Notes under the pieces: generated by a model
Told to the model about the DNA's origin: nothing
Databases searched by the model: none
The model's input: only the letters and a program-made list of their open reading frames with translations
Translations under genes and position numbers: made by a program
Part shown: piece after piece, positions 1-7,160 of the stretch
Layout of the letters: every line of letters begins with the position of its first letter
Position numbering within the stretch: position 1 is the first letter of the stretch
DNA from: Isotricha intestinalis
Lineage: Eukaryota; Ciliophora; Litostomatea; Vestibuliferida; Isotrichidae
DNA: 17,465 nucleotides
Assembly: GCA_023807065.1 (NCBI GenBank)
Contig: JAJJLU010004162.1
Coordinates: 1 to 17,465, forward strand
Reading direction: 5' to 3'

Positions 1-300
1 ATCATATTCATTAATAATAATACTTAATTCTTTTATTCTTTCTTTATGATTTAAATCTCCATTTATGATATTATTAAATTTTTTTTTTAAATTATCATAT
101 AATTCTTCAGGTAAAAGTATAATTTTTTTTTCAGAAACATTTTCTTTTTGAAAAGAATTAATTAAACTATTTTCATTTAAATCAAATTTAGATATTTCAT
201 TTGATTCATTTAAATTAATTTCAACTTTTCTTTTCTTCAAAGGAGAAGATTTTGAATATTTCTTTGATTCTAATCTTTTTATTTTCTTTAGACTAAACAT
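1..300 (-). CDS. N-terminal fragment of an unrecognised, probably nuclear protein (runs off left edge)
   Basis: Reading from the ATG at 300 towards base 1 gives exactly 100 sense codons with no stop, so the gene continues outside the window. I do not recognise a family. The first 30 residues are very basic, and residues 20-26 read P-L-K-K-R-K-V, almost the SV40-type monopartite nuclear localisation signal; nuclear location is an inference from this. After an Asn/Ser/Glu-rich linker, residues about 68-100 look helical and charged (L-P-E-E-L-Y-D-N-L start). Codon use (AAA, GAA, AAT, TTA) matches the intact neighbours. The ATG is the first in frame after an A-rich leader. The partial gene lies in the same direction as the prefoldin gene upstream of it but is 383 bp away, so it should have its own promoter. 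Confidence 0.75.
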   Translation of the reverse strand, partial: MFSLKKIKRLESKKYSKSSPLKKRKVEINLNESNEISKFDLNENSLINSFQKENVSEKKIILLPEELYDNLKKKFNNIINGDLNHKERIKELSIIINEYD

Positions 301-386
301 TTTTTTTAAAATTGAAAAAAAAAATTCACTTAAGTAAAAAAAAAAATTAATAAGGAAAATATTCAGAAAATTTATGAAAGAATAGT

Positions 387-471
387 AAAAAAATTTGGGG
401 TAAAAAATAAATAAATTAATAAAAAATATATAAATTAAAAAAAATAAAATATAAAAAAATTTTGGGTAAAA
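387..471. promoter_or_regulatory. Duplicated upstream motif (two copies, 66 bp apart)
   Basis: Two near-identical 19-bp blocks sit at 387-405 and 453-471. Each is a run of seven A, then TTT(T), then GGG(G), then TAAAA. They differ only in exchanging one T for one G in the centre. G triplets are rare in the surrounding A/T spacer, so the repetition is noticeable. They lie 87-171 bp upstream of the ATG of the gene on the minus strand at 300, the right place for promoter elements of that gene. The regulatory role is an inference; no factor is recognised. Confidence 0.3.
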
Positions 472-507
472 GACATTGACAGATAAAAAAAAAAGAAAAT
501 AATAATT

Positions 508-545
508 ATTGGGAATGCGAAATTTGGAGTGATTTCACTCCCAAT
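508..545. repeat. Nested inverted-repeat element in the spacer
   Basis: The core at 526-541 is a perfect hairpin: GGAGTGA, a two-base loop, then TCACTCC. A second, mutually exclusive pairing joins ATTGGGA at 508-514 with TCCCAAT at 539-545. A GC-containing patch with two overlapping dyads is unusual in such an A/T desert. It lies about 140 bp beyond the prefoldin stop codon and about 210 bp upstream of the left-edge gene, so a 3'-end signal, a protein-binding palindrome or a small structured RNA are all possible. Confidence 0.5.
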
Positions 546-683
546 CTCAAAAAATATTGAATTTAATTGTTATTTTTTTCAATTTTCTTTGTTATTTAAT
601 CTTTTTTATTTTTTTTATCTCTTTTTTATTTATTTTTTATATATTTATTTCTTCAAAATATTTTTTTGTTTGTTATTCTTTTT

Positions 684-1149
684 TTATACAAGAACTCCTC
701 CAGCCTCTTTATTTTCTTTATTATCTTTTTTCTCCTCTGCTTTCTTATTAGAGTTTTCTCTAAGAATATCACCATATTTTTTCTCAAATTGTGTTAAAAT
801 ATCTTCTTGTTGTTTCATAGATTTGTTTACTACATCTAAAGTTGCTTTAATATTTGATATTTCAACTGAAAGATCTTTTTTAACTGTTGCTAAGTCTTTT
901 TCAATTAATACTCCCCCAATTTTCCTAAAGCATCTTCTATTATCTGTTAATTTCTCAATTGTAGATGCAACTAAACTAAGTTATTTAAAAAATAATATAT
1001 TATATTTACTTATGTTCAACTAATTCTTGTTCAATTTCTAATGCTTTTTGAAAGAAAAGAGTATATTTTTGTTTAGTTTCATTATATTTTTGAATTATTT
1101 CTTTATTTGTTGGTTCTTTTGGAGCTTCTTTTTGTTCAGGAACTGACAT
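684..1149 (-). CDS. PFDN2: Prefoldin subunit 2 (two exons, one 34-bp intron)
   Basis: Exon 1 is 1149-1010 and exon 2 is 975-684; joined they give 143 residues. Prefoldin 2 is a beta-class subunit of the hexameric jawed chaperone that hands nascent actin and tubulin to the CCT chaperonin in the cytosol. The family pattern is clear: an N-terminal helix (E-I-I-Q-K-Y-N), then E-L-V-E-H-N-L-V, then the beta-hairpin signature around N-R-R-C-F-R-K-I-G-G-V-L-I-E (residues about 57-70), then a second long helix of heptad character ending near residue 118. Human and yeast subunits are of similar length. The tail from about 120 on is Lys/Glu-rich. Without splicing the frame stops at TAA immediately after E-L-V-E-H-K; removing 976-1009 restores the family sequence exactly at this point. 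Confidence in the family is high, in the exact splice sites good. Confidence 0.9.
976..1009 (-). other. Spliceosomal intron of the prefoldin 2 gene (34 bp)
   Basis: On the minus strand the intron begins GTAAATA and ends AATAACTTAG; length 34 bp, phase 2. The GT-AG ends, an AT-only body and a possible TAAC branch site just before the 3' end are visible. The retained form ends at the TAA inside the 5' splice site. A second AG five bases downstream would put the next exon out of frame, so the first AG is chosen. Confidence 0.85.
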
Positions 1150-1255
1150 TAATTTAATATCAAATTTTTTTATTTAAATAAATTATTAAAAAAACTTTAA
1201 ATAATAAATAAATATTAAATTAAAAGTTGTTTTCTTTAAAACAAAAAAAGATTAT

Positions 1256-1765
1256 TTAAACAACAGAATCTAAACTAGCATGAACTTTAGATCTTGATTC
1301 TGAGCAATTTAAAGAAGAATTTTTATACATTAAATTACCACATTCTTTAGTAAATCTAGTATTTTTAGGATACCATTTATCAGGTAATTCTAAATCATTA
1401 GGTTTCATTTTACCATAAGTTTCATTTGTAGTAATATATAAACTTTTTGGTTTTTCATGTCCTTCATTAGGATAATGAAAGTCATCTGCTTTGAAGGGAA
1501 ATTTTTTAGCAATAATTGCATTTTTATCATATTTATATTTTTCATTAACTTCATTATTCTGAGCATTTAAATTTGGATTCATCATTTGTTCCATTTGTTT
1601 CATTTGTCCTCTTCTTTTACTTTTATAACATTTTTCTAAATATTCTAATTTTATTGCATCTTCACGAAGTTGCTCAAAAGTTTTTTCTCCATCTACTAAC
1701 CAACCTTTACCATAATCTTCATATGTTGTATGGTATATTGCATTATCTATAATTTGAGGTTCCAT
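1256..1765 (-). CDS. PIERCE1/PIERCE2-family ciliary microtubule inner protein
   Basis: This 169-residue protein carries the PIERCE signature in its C-terminal half. Residues about 108-154 read S-L-Y-I-T-T-N-E-T-Y-G, then L-P-D-K-W-Y-P, then F-T-K-E and M-Y-K-N-S-S-L-N. Animal PIERCE1 has S-V-Y-R-T-S-N-Q-A-Y-G, M-P-K-V-F-Y-P, F-S-Q-Q and M-F-R-N-N-T-L-N at the same spacing (family knowledge from memory). PIERCE proteins sit inside the A-tubule of ciliary doublets and help anchor outer dynein arms. The first 80 residues (an aromatic stretch, then a charged helix and a Met/Gln-rich segment at 54-62) do not match animal PIERCE and look like an added N-terminal module. It is a single exon; the start is the first in-frame ATG, preceded by an A/T leader. 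Its presence implies motile cilia in this organism. Confidence 0.75.
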   Translation of the reverse strand: MEPQIIDNAIYHTTYEDYGKGWLVDGEKTFEQLREDAIKLEYLEKCYKSKRRGQMKQMEQMMNPNLNAQNNEVNEKYKYDKNAIIAKKFPFKADDFHYPNEGHEKPKSLYITTNETYGKMKPNDLELPDKWYPKNTRFTKECGNLMYKNSSLNCSESRSKVHASLDSVV

Positions 1766-1876
1766 ATTTTATTTTTATAAATTTTTTTTAGAACTAAAAT
1801 TTTTATTTTTTTGTTTTTTTATTATTAACAAATAAAAATATCACTGTATAAAATAATATACTTACTTAAATTAATA

Positions 1877-4162
1877 TTAATTTTCTTTAGAATGTGCTTT
1901 TAAACATTCTTTACAAGTAAAATTTATTTTAATTAAATCTTTTTCAGGAATATTTTTTAATTCTTGAACACATTTTGGATGAAACCATCCTCCAAAAGAA
2001 CCAACACATTCATCTTCATATTGACAACAAATCATAAATTCTCCATAACATTTTCTTTTGCAATAACAATAAATATTATCATCTTCATTATATTGTTTAA
2101 TTACTTTTTCTCCATTTTTATTTGTTAATATTTCAACTGTTTCTATATTATTTAATACAATCTCTTTAAATTTTTTTTCATTTGGAACTAAACTTAAATA
2201 AAATTGTCTTTTATTGTTGTTGTCGATATTCATTTGTTCCCATGGAAAATCATCACTTAAAGTTTCTTCATAATTTATTGTTATATAGTCAATTTCTGGT
2301 AAAACAGAATATTTTATTTTATCATTTTCTTTTTCTATTCTCAAATTTATTTTCTTTGAATTTGATATTTTTATACACAACAATTGAAATTCTTCTATAA
2401 ATTTTTTATCATATGGAGTTAATTGAACTTCTCTTAATAATGGAACATTTTTTTTATCTGGTTCTGAGTTATTTGTTGATATATTTGATTGGTTTTTAAT
2501 TTCAATTTGAATAAAATCTTTTATTGTTCCATTTAATTCTTTTGATAATTTATTGTTTGGGTGAATTTCAATTAAATTTTTTCCATATTCTCTTTCATAA
2601 CTTTTATATAATCTACTTAAAAAATCAGAAAATTGTTTAATTTCAACAGTTTTACTTTTATAAATTTTTTTTAGTATTTTAACTAATTTTAAAGGAGGAT
2701 GTTCAAAACAATAAAAATTATAATTAAGAACTTTTTTTTCATTTTCAATTTCTAAACAATAACCATTAATTCTTGCACATTCTGGATGACATCTGAAATT
2801 GCATTTAGTAGAACTACATTTAATGGTAGGACCATAAAATCTTTTATTACAAATATTACATAATTCACAAAATTGTTCAAATTCAATAGTATCAATGAAT
2901 CTGATTCCACTTTTTTCATCAAAATCTGTGAAAAAAATACTAGGATTCCATAAAGCACAAGATAAATGAACCCACGCATTTTCAATATTATTAAAAGAAC
3001 TAAAAGGAATAACACAAGTAGAATTAATTTTATTAATTTCTTTTCCATTTCTTAAATCTTTTAATTTTTTAACAAAAATTGAATCAATAGGTAAATTAGC
3101 TTGTTTCATTGCACCTCCTTTACAAGGACATAAAATACATTCTAAATTATGTGAAATAAGTTTATTTTTAAATTTTTTACAAGAATCACAGACCCAATTT
3201 TCAACTGAATCTGTTAATATTCCATAACAAGATTGATGAACTGTGACTGAACATTCATCACATTCATATATTAATTGATTATCATCTAAATCTCCATTAT
3301 TACATATATTACAAATCCAATCTTCACTTTCTTTTGTTCTCTTTAATTCTGAATAAAAATCAAATATTTTTTTATCTGATTTTTTCCTTATATTATTTCT
3401 TAATGTGTGAGAAGAAAGATATGAACAGTATTTATTTATAGGCTCTGATAAAATTAATGAGATATCTTTTAAAAGTGAATATTCATTAAAAAAAAATTTG
3501 TGATTTTTCTTTTGAGAATCTAAAAAACAAAAAAAATCTGTTTTATCTATAAATGAATTTTCTTTTTCAATATTTGAAATATTACTAATATTTAATTTTT
3601 GATGTAAATTTCTAATTTTATTTTTATTTATTTCTGAAATTTTTATTAATTCTTTTTGAATATAAGATTCAATTTCATTTAATTTAACATTGTTAAATTC
3701 ATATGAAGGAGTATTAATTAAATTATTATTGTTTCCATATTTTTCTTTTTCAACAATTTGATATAAATCTTCAATTAATTCTATTTTACTTTTTTCTAAA
3801 CTATTCTTTTTAATATTTATTGTTTCATTTTCCCCTTTAAAAGACGATAAAATTTGAATAAATTCATTTTCATTAATATCATATATTTTTTCTATATCTT
3901 TTGGAAAGTAAATTGAAGAATAAAGAAACCAAAGTGAATCAGAAAAAATATGTTCTAAAATTTTTTGATTTTCTTTAATAAATTTATCATCCCAGTCAAA
4001 GGAAAAAATATGTTTGTAAATCCAAGAAATATTTTCATAATCATTTTTTAACTCATTAGTTACCATTGGTCTAAAAATTGAATTATCAAAAGGATTTGGA
4101 GAATAGTGTTTTTTTCCTAAAAATGAGTAAAATAAATTTTGACTGAGTTCCCTATTATCCAT
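1877..4162 (-). CDS. Multi-PHD chromatin-binding protein (PHD, extended PHD, C-terminal PHD)
   Basis: The protein has 761 residues in a single exon. An unrecognised N-terminal region (1-280, Asn/Lys/Ile-rich, with W-I-Y-K and F-D-W-D-D patches) precedes a canonical PHD finger at about 283-328 (C284, C287, C301, C304, H309, C312, C325, C328). Directly after it comes a zinc knuckle plus second finger, the extended-PHD arrangement of the JADE/BRPF/AF10 type: C342, C345, the diagnostic W-V-H-L-S-C-A-L-W at 397-405, C432, C435, C449, C454, C458, C462, C485, H488. A third PHD-like finger closes the protein (C699, C701, C705, C712 or C713, C719, H728, C731, C750, C753). Such modules read histone H3 tails in the nucleus, often within histone acetyltransferase complexes. 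I see no bromodomain, SET or PWWP domain. The exact orthologue is not assignable; a scaffold subunit of an acetyltransferase complex is the best guess. Confidence 0.88.
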   Translation of the reverse strand: MDNRELSQNLFYSFLGKKHYSPNPFDNSIFRPMVTNELKNDYENISWIYKHIFSFDWDDKFIKENQKILEHIFSDSLWFLYSSIYFPKDIEKIYDINENEFIQILSSFKGENETINIKKNSLEKSKIELIEDLYQIVEKEKYGNNNNLINTPSYEFNNVKLNEIESYIQKELIKISEINKNKIRNLHQKLNISNISNIEKENSFIDKTDFFCFLDSQKKNHKFFFNEYSLLKDISLILSEPINKYCSYLSSHTLRNNIRKKSDKKIFDFYSELKRTKESEDWICNICNNGDLDDNQLIYECDECSVTVHQSCYGILTDSVENWVCDSCKKFKNKLISHNLECILCPCKGGAMKQANLPIDSIFVKKLKDLRNGKEINKINSTCVIPFSSFNNIENAWVHLSCALWNPSIFFTDFDEKSGIRFIDTIEFEQFCELCNICNKRFYGPTIKCSSTKCNFRCHPECARINGYCLEIENEKKVLNYNFYCFEHPPLKLVKILKKIYKSKTVEIKQFSDFLSRLYKSYEREYGKNLIEIHPNNKLSKELNGTIKDFIQIEIKNQSNISTNNSEPDKKNVPLLREVQLTPYDKKFIEEFQLLCIKISNSKKINLRIEKENDKIKYSVLPEIDYITINYEETLSDDFPWEQMNIDNNNKRQFYLSLVPNEKKFKEIVLNNIETVEILTNKNGEKVIKQYNEDDNIYCYCKRKCYGEFMICCQYEDECVGSFGGWFHPKCVQELKNIPEKDLIKINFTCKECLKAHSKEN

Positions 4163-4608
4163 AAATTAATTTTTTAATAAGTTAAATATTTAAGATTATA
4201 ATATTCCATTTTTATTTAAAATTTAAATCTGATTTTAAAGAAAGATAAGCTTTATTCTTTTTATTTATTTATTGTTTCTTTTCAATCTTTTTTCCTCTTT
4301 AAAAACATTCTATTATTGATTTTAATACAATTTTTCAAAATTAAACTAATAATTTTAAGAATTAAAATAAGAAGAGTTTTTTTATAAATAATTGAATAAA
4401 TAAAAATTTAGAGTTTATTTATTTATATTAATTAAAAAGAAATAAAATTAAGTAATATATTAATAATTAAAGATTATATATTTATAATTATAAAAATACA
4501 TGATAAATTAGTAAAATAGATTATTAATTTAATAAATTATATTTTTTATAAATATATGGAAAATCAAAAACAAAAAATAAAAAAATTGACAAAAAAAATT
4601 TTTTAAAT
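4163..4608. other. Intergenic spacer, A/T only, no gene seen
   Basis: This 446-bp stretch is A/T-rich with stops in every frame. I find no coding patches, tRNA-like boxes or strong hairpins. It contains the upstream region of the PHD gene, which is read leftward from 4162, and the 3' flank of the decayed relic that begins at 4609. Confidence 0.6.
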
Positions 4609-5189
4609 TCAACTATATAACAAGTTGTTCTCTTAGTCAAATTAATATTTTATCATAAGAGGATATTCAATTTCAGTATTCCATTAACACATTAATGAAT
4701 ATTTATTTACATATTCAACAATTAAATCTTCATAAATTAAAGAAAATTTTCAAAAGGTTTTAAATGAAAATAATACCATAAAATTTTTAAATAATAAACT
4801 CAATTTTAATTTCAGAATTTTGAATTGTTTAAATATGTATTGAAATAATATTCTTTTTATTATTTTTCTAAATTATAAGTAGGTAATAATTCAGATTCTA
4901 ATTTTAAGCTAACAATAATATATTTTTTTCCAATAATTATATTATTAATACAAAAATCATAAAAAGAAATAGACTAAAACATAGTTGCAAGTAATTATTT
5001 CAGTTTTAATTGATTTAAAACCTTCAGAATGAAATCTTAAATCATATTCTTCTGATTCTTATCCAATTTTAATTTCACCTTGATAATTATCAATAACTTT
5101 AATAGATAATATATAAGAAGATATTAAAATTCATTTTCTAATTGTTCAATAAAATTTGTTCCTTCATATTCATTATTATTTAATTTTAT
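4609..5189 (-). pseudogene. Decayed protein-coding relic, family uncertain
   Basis: The minus strand shows coding-like blocks separated by stops and frame changes. About 5189-5115 gives a block with E-Y-E-G-T-N-F-I-E-Q-L. About 5107-4990 in another frame contains D-N-Y-Q-G-E-I-K-I-G and D-L-R-F-H-S-E-G-F-K-S. A third block contains S-L-K-L-E-S-E-L-L-P-T-Y. Finally 4740-4609 gives E-Y-V-N-K-Y-S-L-M and I-E-Y-P-L-M-I-K-Y, ending L-L-Y-S and TGA. In-frame interruptions are mostly TAA, with one TAG. The last block resembles the C-terminal strand pattern of PCNA-type sliding clamps (a P-L-x-x-x-Y core followed by a hydrophobic strand), but this is weak. A multi-exon gene with very short introns is the main alternative; I could not find GT-AG pairs that repair it. 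Confidence 0.4.
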
Positions 5190-5283
5190 TCAAAAAATTA
5201 ATATAAATTATAAATATGACGATTAAATATAAAACTATTAAAAATTTAAAAAATTATATTTAATTTTATCAAAAAAAAATTAA

Positions 5284-5997
5284 ATGTCAAATAAAAAAGA
5301 AAATAAGAAAATTCTATTATTTCCAGGAGAAAAATTTTCTTTTAACCGAAATTTACTTCCATATGATGTATTTACATATAATTCAAAAAAAAAAGAATTA
5401 ATATCAAAAAAATTATCATTAATAGAATTAAACAATAAACAATATAAAGAACACATAGAAACAATAGGAAAATTTTATTATCCATCTCTTGAAGATGTAG
5501 TAATAGGAATAATAACAATGAAAACATTTGAATATTATAAATTAGATATAGGAAGTAGTCATGAAAGTATTTTAAATTCAATAGATTTTGAAGGAGCAAC
5601 AAAAAAAACAAAACCTAATTTAAATATTGGAGATGCAGTTTTTTGTAAAGTTTCTAATGTAAATAAATTTAATAATTCTTCTTTGACTTGTAAATCTGAT
5701 GATAATAAAAAAACTTGGTCTACTGGAGAAAGCACTTTTGGTGTTTTAAATGGAGGAAAAATTTATGATTATAATTTAAATTATTCTTGGATTTTAATTA
5801 ATAATAATATAGTCATTGAAAGATTAAAAGATTTTTGTGATTTTGAATTATGTATTGGAATGAATGGAAAATTATGGATTAAAAGTGATAATTTTCAAAA
5901 TAATGAAAAAATATATAAATCGATTATTAAAAGTTTTGAAAAAATTAGTAAAGGAGAAATGGAAAAATATCTAAATCTTTTATTTAATGATAATTAA
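5284..5997 (+). CDS. RRP40: Exosome complex cap subunit Rrp40 / EXOSC3
   Basis: A 237-residue single-exon protein with the full Rrp40 layout. The N-terminal strand region has F-P-G-E (14-17), matching the P-G-D/E turn of the exosome cap proteins. An S1 domain spans about 68-138, with V-V-I-G-I-I (72-77), F-E-G-A-T-K-K (102-108) and N-I-G-D (114-117), all diagnostic of EXOSC3. The C-terminal KH domain carries the characteristic G-M-N-G-K-L-W-I-K (192-200), equivalent to the human G-M-N-G-R-I-W. Human EXOSC3 is slightly longer (about 275 residues). Rrp40 is one of three S1/KH caps on the RNA exosome ring and helps feed RNA to the catalytic subunits in nucleus and cytoplasm. The start follows an A-run leader and is the first ATG of the frame. 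Upstream lies the decayed relic; Sec61 beta follows 217 bp downstream on the same strand. Confidence 0.9.
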   Translation: MSNKKENKKILLFPGEKFSFNRNLLPYDVFTYNSKKKELISKKLSLIELNNKQYKEHIETIGKFYYPSLEDVVIGIITMKTFEYYKLDIGSSHESILNSIDFEGATKKTKPNLNIGDAVFCKVSNVNKFNNSSLTCKSDDNKKTWSTGESTFGVLNGGKIYDYNLNYSWILINNNIVIERLKDFCDFELCIGMNGKLWIKSDNFQNNEKIYKSIIKSFEKISKGEMEKYLNLLFNDN

Positions 5998-6214
5998 TTT
6001 ATTTTCTTTTTTATTTATGAAAATTATAAATTAATACAATGAATTTAATTCAATTAATGCTAAAAGTCATTAATAAATTAAATTTAATTTAATAAAAAAT
6101 ATATTATAATATTATATATAAATTATAATAATAAACATGTGTCTCTTAAATAGAATAAAATTAATGAATTTATTGATAATATAAAAATTTGAAAAATTAT
6201 AAAAATAATTTAAA

Positions 6215-6418
6215 ATGAATAAACAAACAAGTGCAAAAGTAGAAAGGAGACAAGAAAAACAAAGAGCAGCAATGGGATTTAACCAAGCAGCAACATCACA
6301 TGGTTTTTCAATAGAACCCCAATATGCAATAGTAATAAGTTTAATATATGTAGGAGTTGTAATTATACTTCATATGATTGGAAAATATAGAAAAGATACT
6401 ACAAGTACTCCTGCTTAA
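6215..6418 (+). CDS. SEC61B: Sec61 beta subunit (Sbh1-type tail-anchored translocon protein)
   Basis: A 67-residue protein with the layout of Sec61 beta: a short cytosolic N-terminus rich in Arg/Lys/Gln/Ala, an amphipathic approach segment F-S-I-E-P-Q (31-36), one hydrophobic membrane segment at about 38-55, and the family ending L-H-x-x-G-K-Y at 52-58. In animals the same place reads L-H-I-W-G-K-Y. The C-terminal D-T-T-S-T-P-A extends a little past the usual end, and the N-terminus is shorter than in animals (96 residues). It is a peripheral subunit of the ER protein-conducting channel, inserted as a tail-anchored protein. The gene is too short for many gene finders, but the motif match is good. 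It converges on ATG8, with 243 bp between the two stop codons. Confidence 0.82.
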   Translation: MNKQTSAKVERRQEKQRAAMGFNQAATSHGFSIEPQYAIVISLIYVGVVIILHMIGKYRKDTTSTPA

Positions 6419-6530
6419 ATATTCAAGTATTAAAATAATTATATTATATTATCATTATTATTTAAAAATTCTTTTTTTTTTTCAAAAAGTATATATTTTA
6501 ATAAGTTTTATAATTATATATAAAAAGTCC

Positions 6531-6607
6531 GTTTTATAACCTGTATAATAATAATTAACTATATAAAACAAAGTGATAGAACTCAACATTTTTGTTGGCT
6601 AAACACT
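6531..6607. other. Two-hairpin structured region between convergent genes
   Basis: Between the stop codons of Sec61 beta and ATG8 the base composition rises and two inverted repeats occur in a row. The first pairs GTTTTATA (6531-6538) with TATAAAAC (6562-6569). The second is a hairpin CAACA-TTTT-TGTTG (6584-6597) inside a wider AGTG/CACT pairing (6572-6575 with 6604-6607). No tRNA, snoRNA or snRNA signature fits well. A small non-coding RNA or a shared bidirectional 3'-end signal is possible. Confidence 0.35.
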
Positions 6608-6661
6608 AAGAACACATTTATTTTAATTATATTCTAAAATATCAAAAAACAAAAATTTTTA

Positions 6662-7021
6662 TTATCCCCAAACTTGTTCAGTTGAATACATCATATATAA
6701 AAATCCATCGTCTTTATCTTTAAATTTTTGATAAATTTCAGCAAGAGTATTTTCACCGAGAATAGTATATTTTCCTTGAACTAATAAAAAGAAAGCTTGA
6801 GTTTCATTTAATTTTAATTTATTTCTTAAAAGTAATTGAAAGTGATTAACTGTTAAATCTTTCGATACTAAATAACGTGTTTTTGGAAATGGTTCTATTT
6901 TACTTTTTGGGTCTTTTTCAAATATGATTGGAATTTTTTCTGGATTTTTTTCTAATACTTTTCTACATTCATTTCTTCTTGTTTCTACATCTGGAACTTC
7001 TTTTCTATAGCTGAATTGCAT
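6662..7021 (-). CDS. ATG8: ATG8 / LC3-GABARAP ubiquitin-like autophagy protein with exposed C-terminal glycine
   Basis: This 119-residue protein aligns along its whole length with ATG8. The N-terminal helical part starts F-S-Y-R-K-E-V-P, and E-x-R-R is replaced by E-T-R-R (13-16). P-I-I-F-E-K (31-36) and K-T-R-Y-L-V (47-52) form the strand and linker before K-D-L-T-V-N-H-F (54-61). L-N-E-T-Q-A-F-F-L-L-V (71-81) and F-L-Y-M-M-Y-S (107-113) are typical. ATG8 is conjugated to phosphatidylethanolamine on autophagosome (or, in plastid-bearing parasites, apicoplast) membranes through ATG7, ATG3 and ATG5. The chain ends V-W-G followed by two TAA codons, so the conjugation glycine is already terminal and no ATG4 cleavage is needed to expose it. 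ATG8s in apicomplexans are known for this; yeast and most animal forms are not. Confidence 0.92.
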   Translation of the reverse strand: MQFSYRKEVPDVETRRNECRKVLEKNPEKIPIIFEKDPKSKIEPFPKTRYLVSKDLTVNHFQLLLRNKLKLNETQAFFLLVQGKYTILGENTLAEIYQKFKDKDDGFLYMMYSTEQVWG

Positions 7022-7160
7022 TTTTTTATTTTCTTTTTATATTTTTTTATTTATTTTCTAATATATAGTTTTTTGGAACCAATTATAATATATTAATTAT
7101 TTATTTTATACTTCTTTAATAAATATATAAAAAATTTTTAATTTCATTTTTGAATTATTT

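Larger units (their letters stand above)
301..683. other. Intergenic spacer with embedded sequence elements
   Basis: No reading frame with coding character is visible here. The frames on the plus strand that enter from 529 onward are antisense to the prefoldin gene. The spacer holds the upstream region of the left-edge gene and the 3' flank of prefoldin 2. It is almost pure A/T except for three G-containing spots: a duplicated motif at 387-405 and 453-471, and an inverted-repeat cluster at 508-545. Each is listed separately. Confidence 0.7.

Noticed and set aside
529..1023. Plus-strand reading frame of 164 codons, very rich in Phe/Leu/Ser
   Set aside because: It is the antisense of the two-exon prefoldin 2 gene and has no family resemblance; its composition reflects A-rich coding on the other strand.
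2752..3048. 98-codon Leu/Ile-rich frame within the PHD gene
   Set aside because: An alternative frame of the same strand; the main frame carries the zinc-finger cysteines.
5372..5611. Minus-strand frame of 79 codons across the Rrp40 gene
   Set aside because: A shadow of the confidently assigned Rrp40 coding sequence.
6527..6560. A U1 snRNA 5' end (TAACCTG resembles the 5' splice-site pairing region)
   Set aside because: Too many mismatches to the U1 start, and no U1 stem-loops or Sm site follow.
6565..6610. A tRNA gene in the structured spacer
   Set aside because: A B-box-like GTTCTATC on the minus strand lies too close to any A-box-like sequence, and no acceptor or anticodon stem can be drawn.
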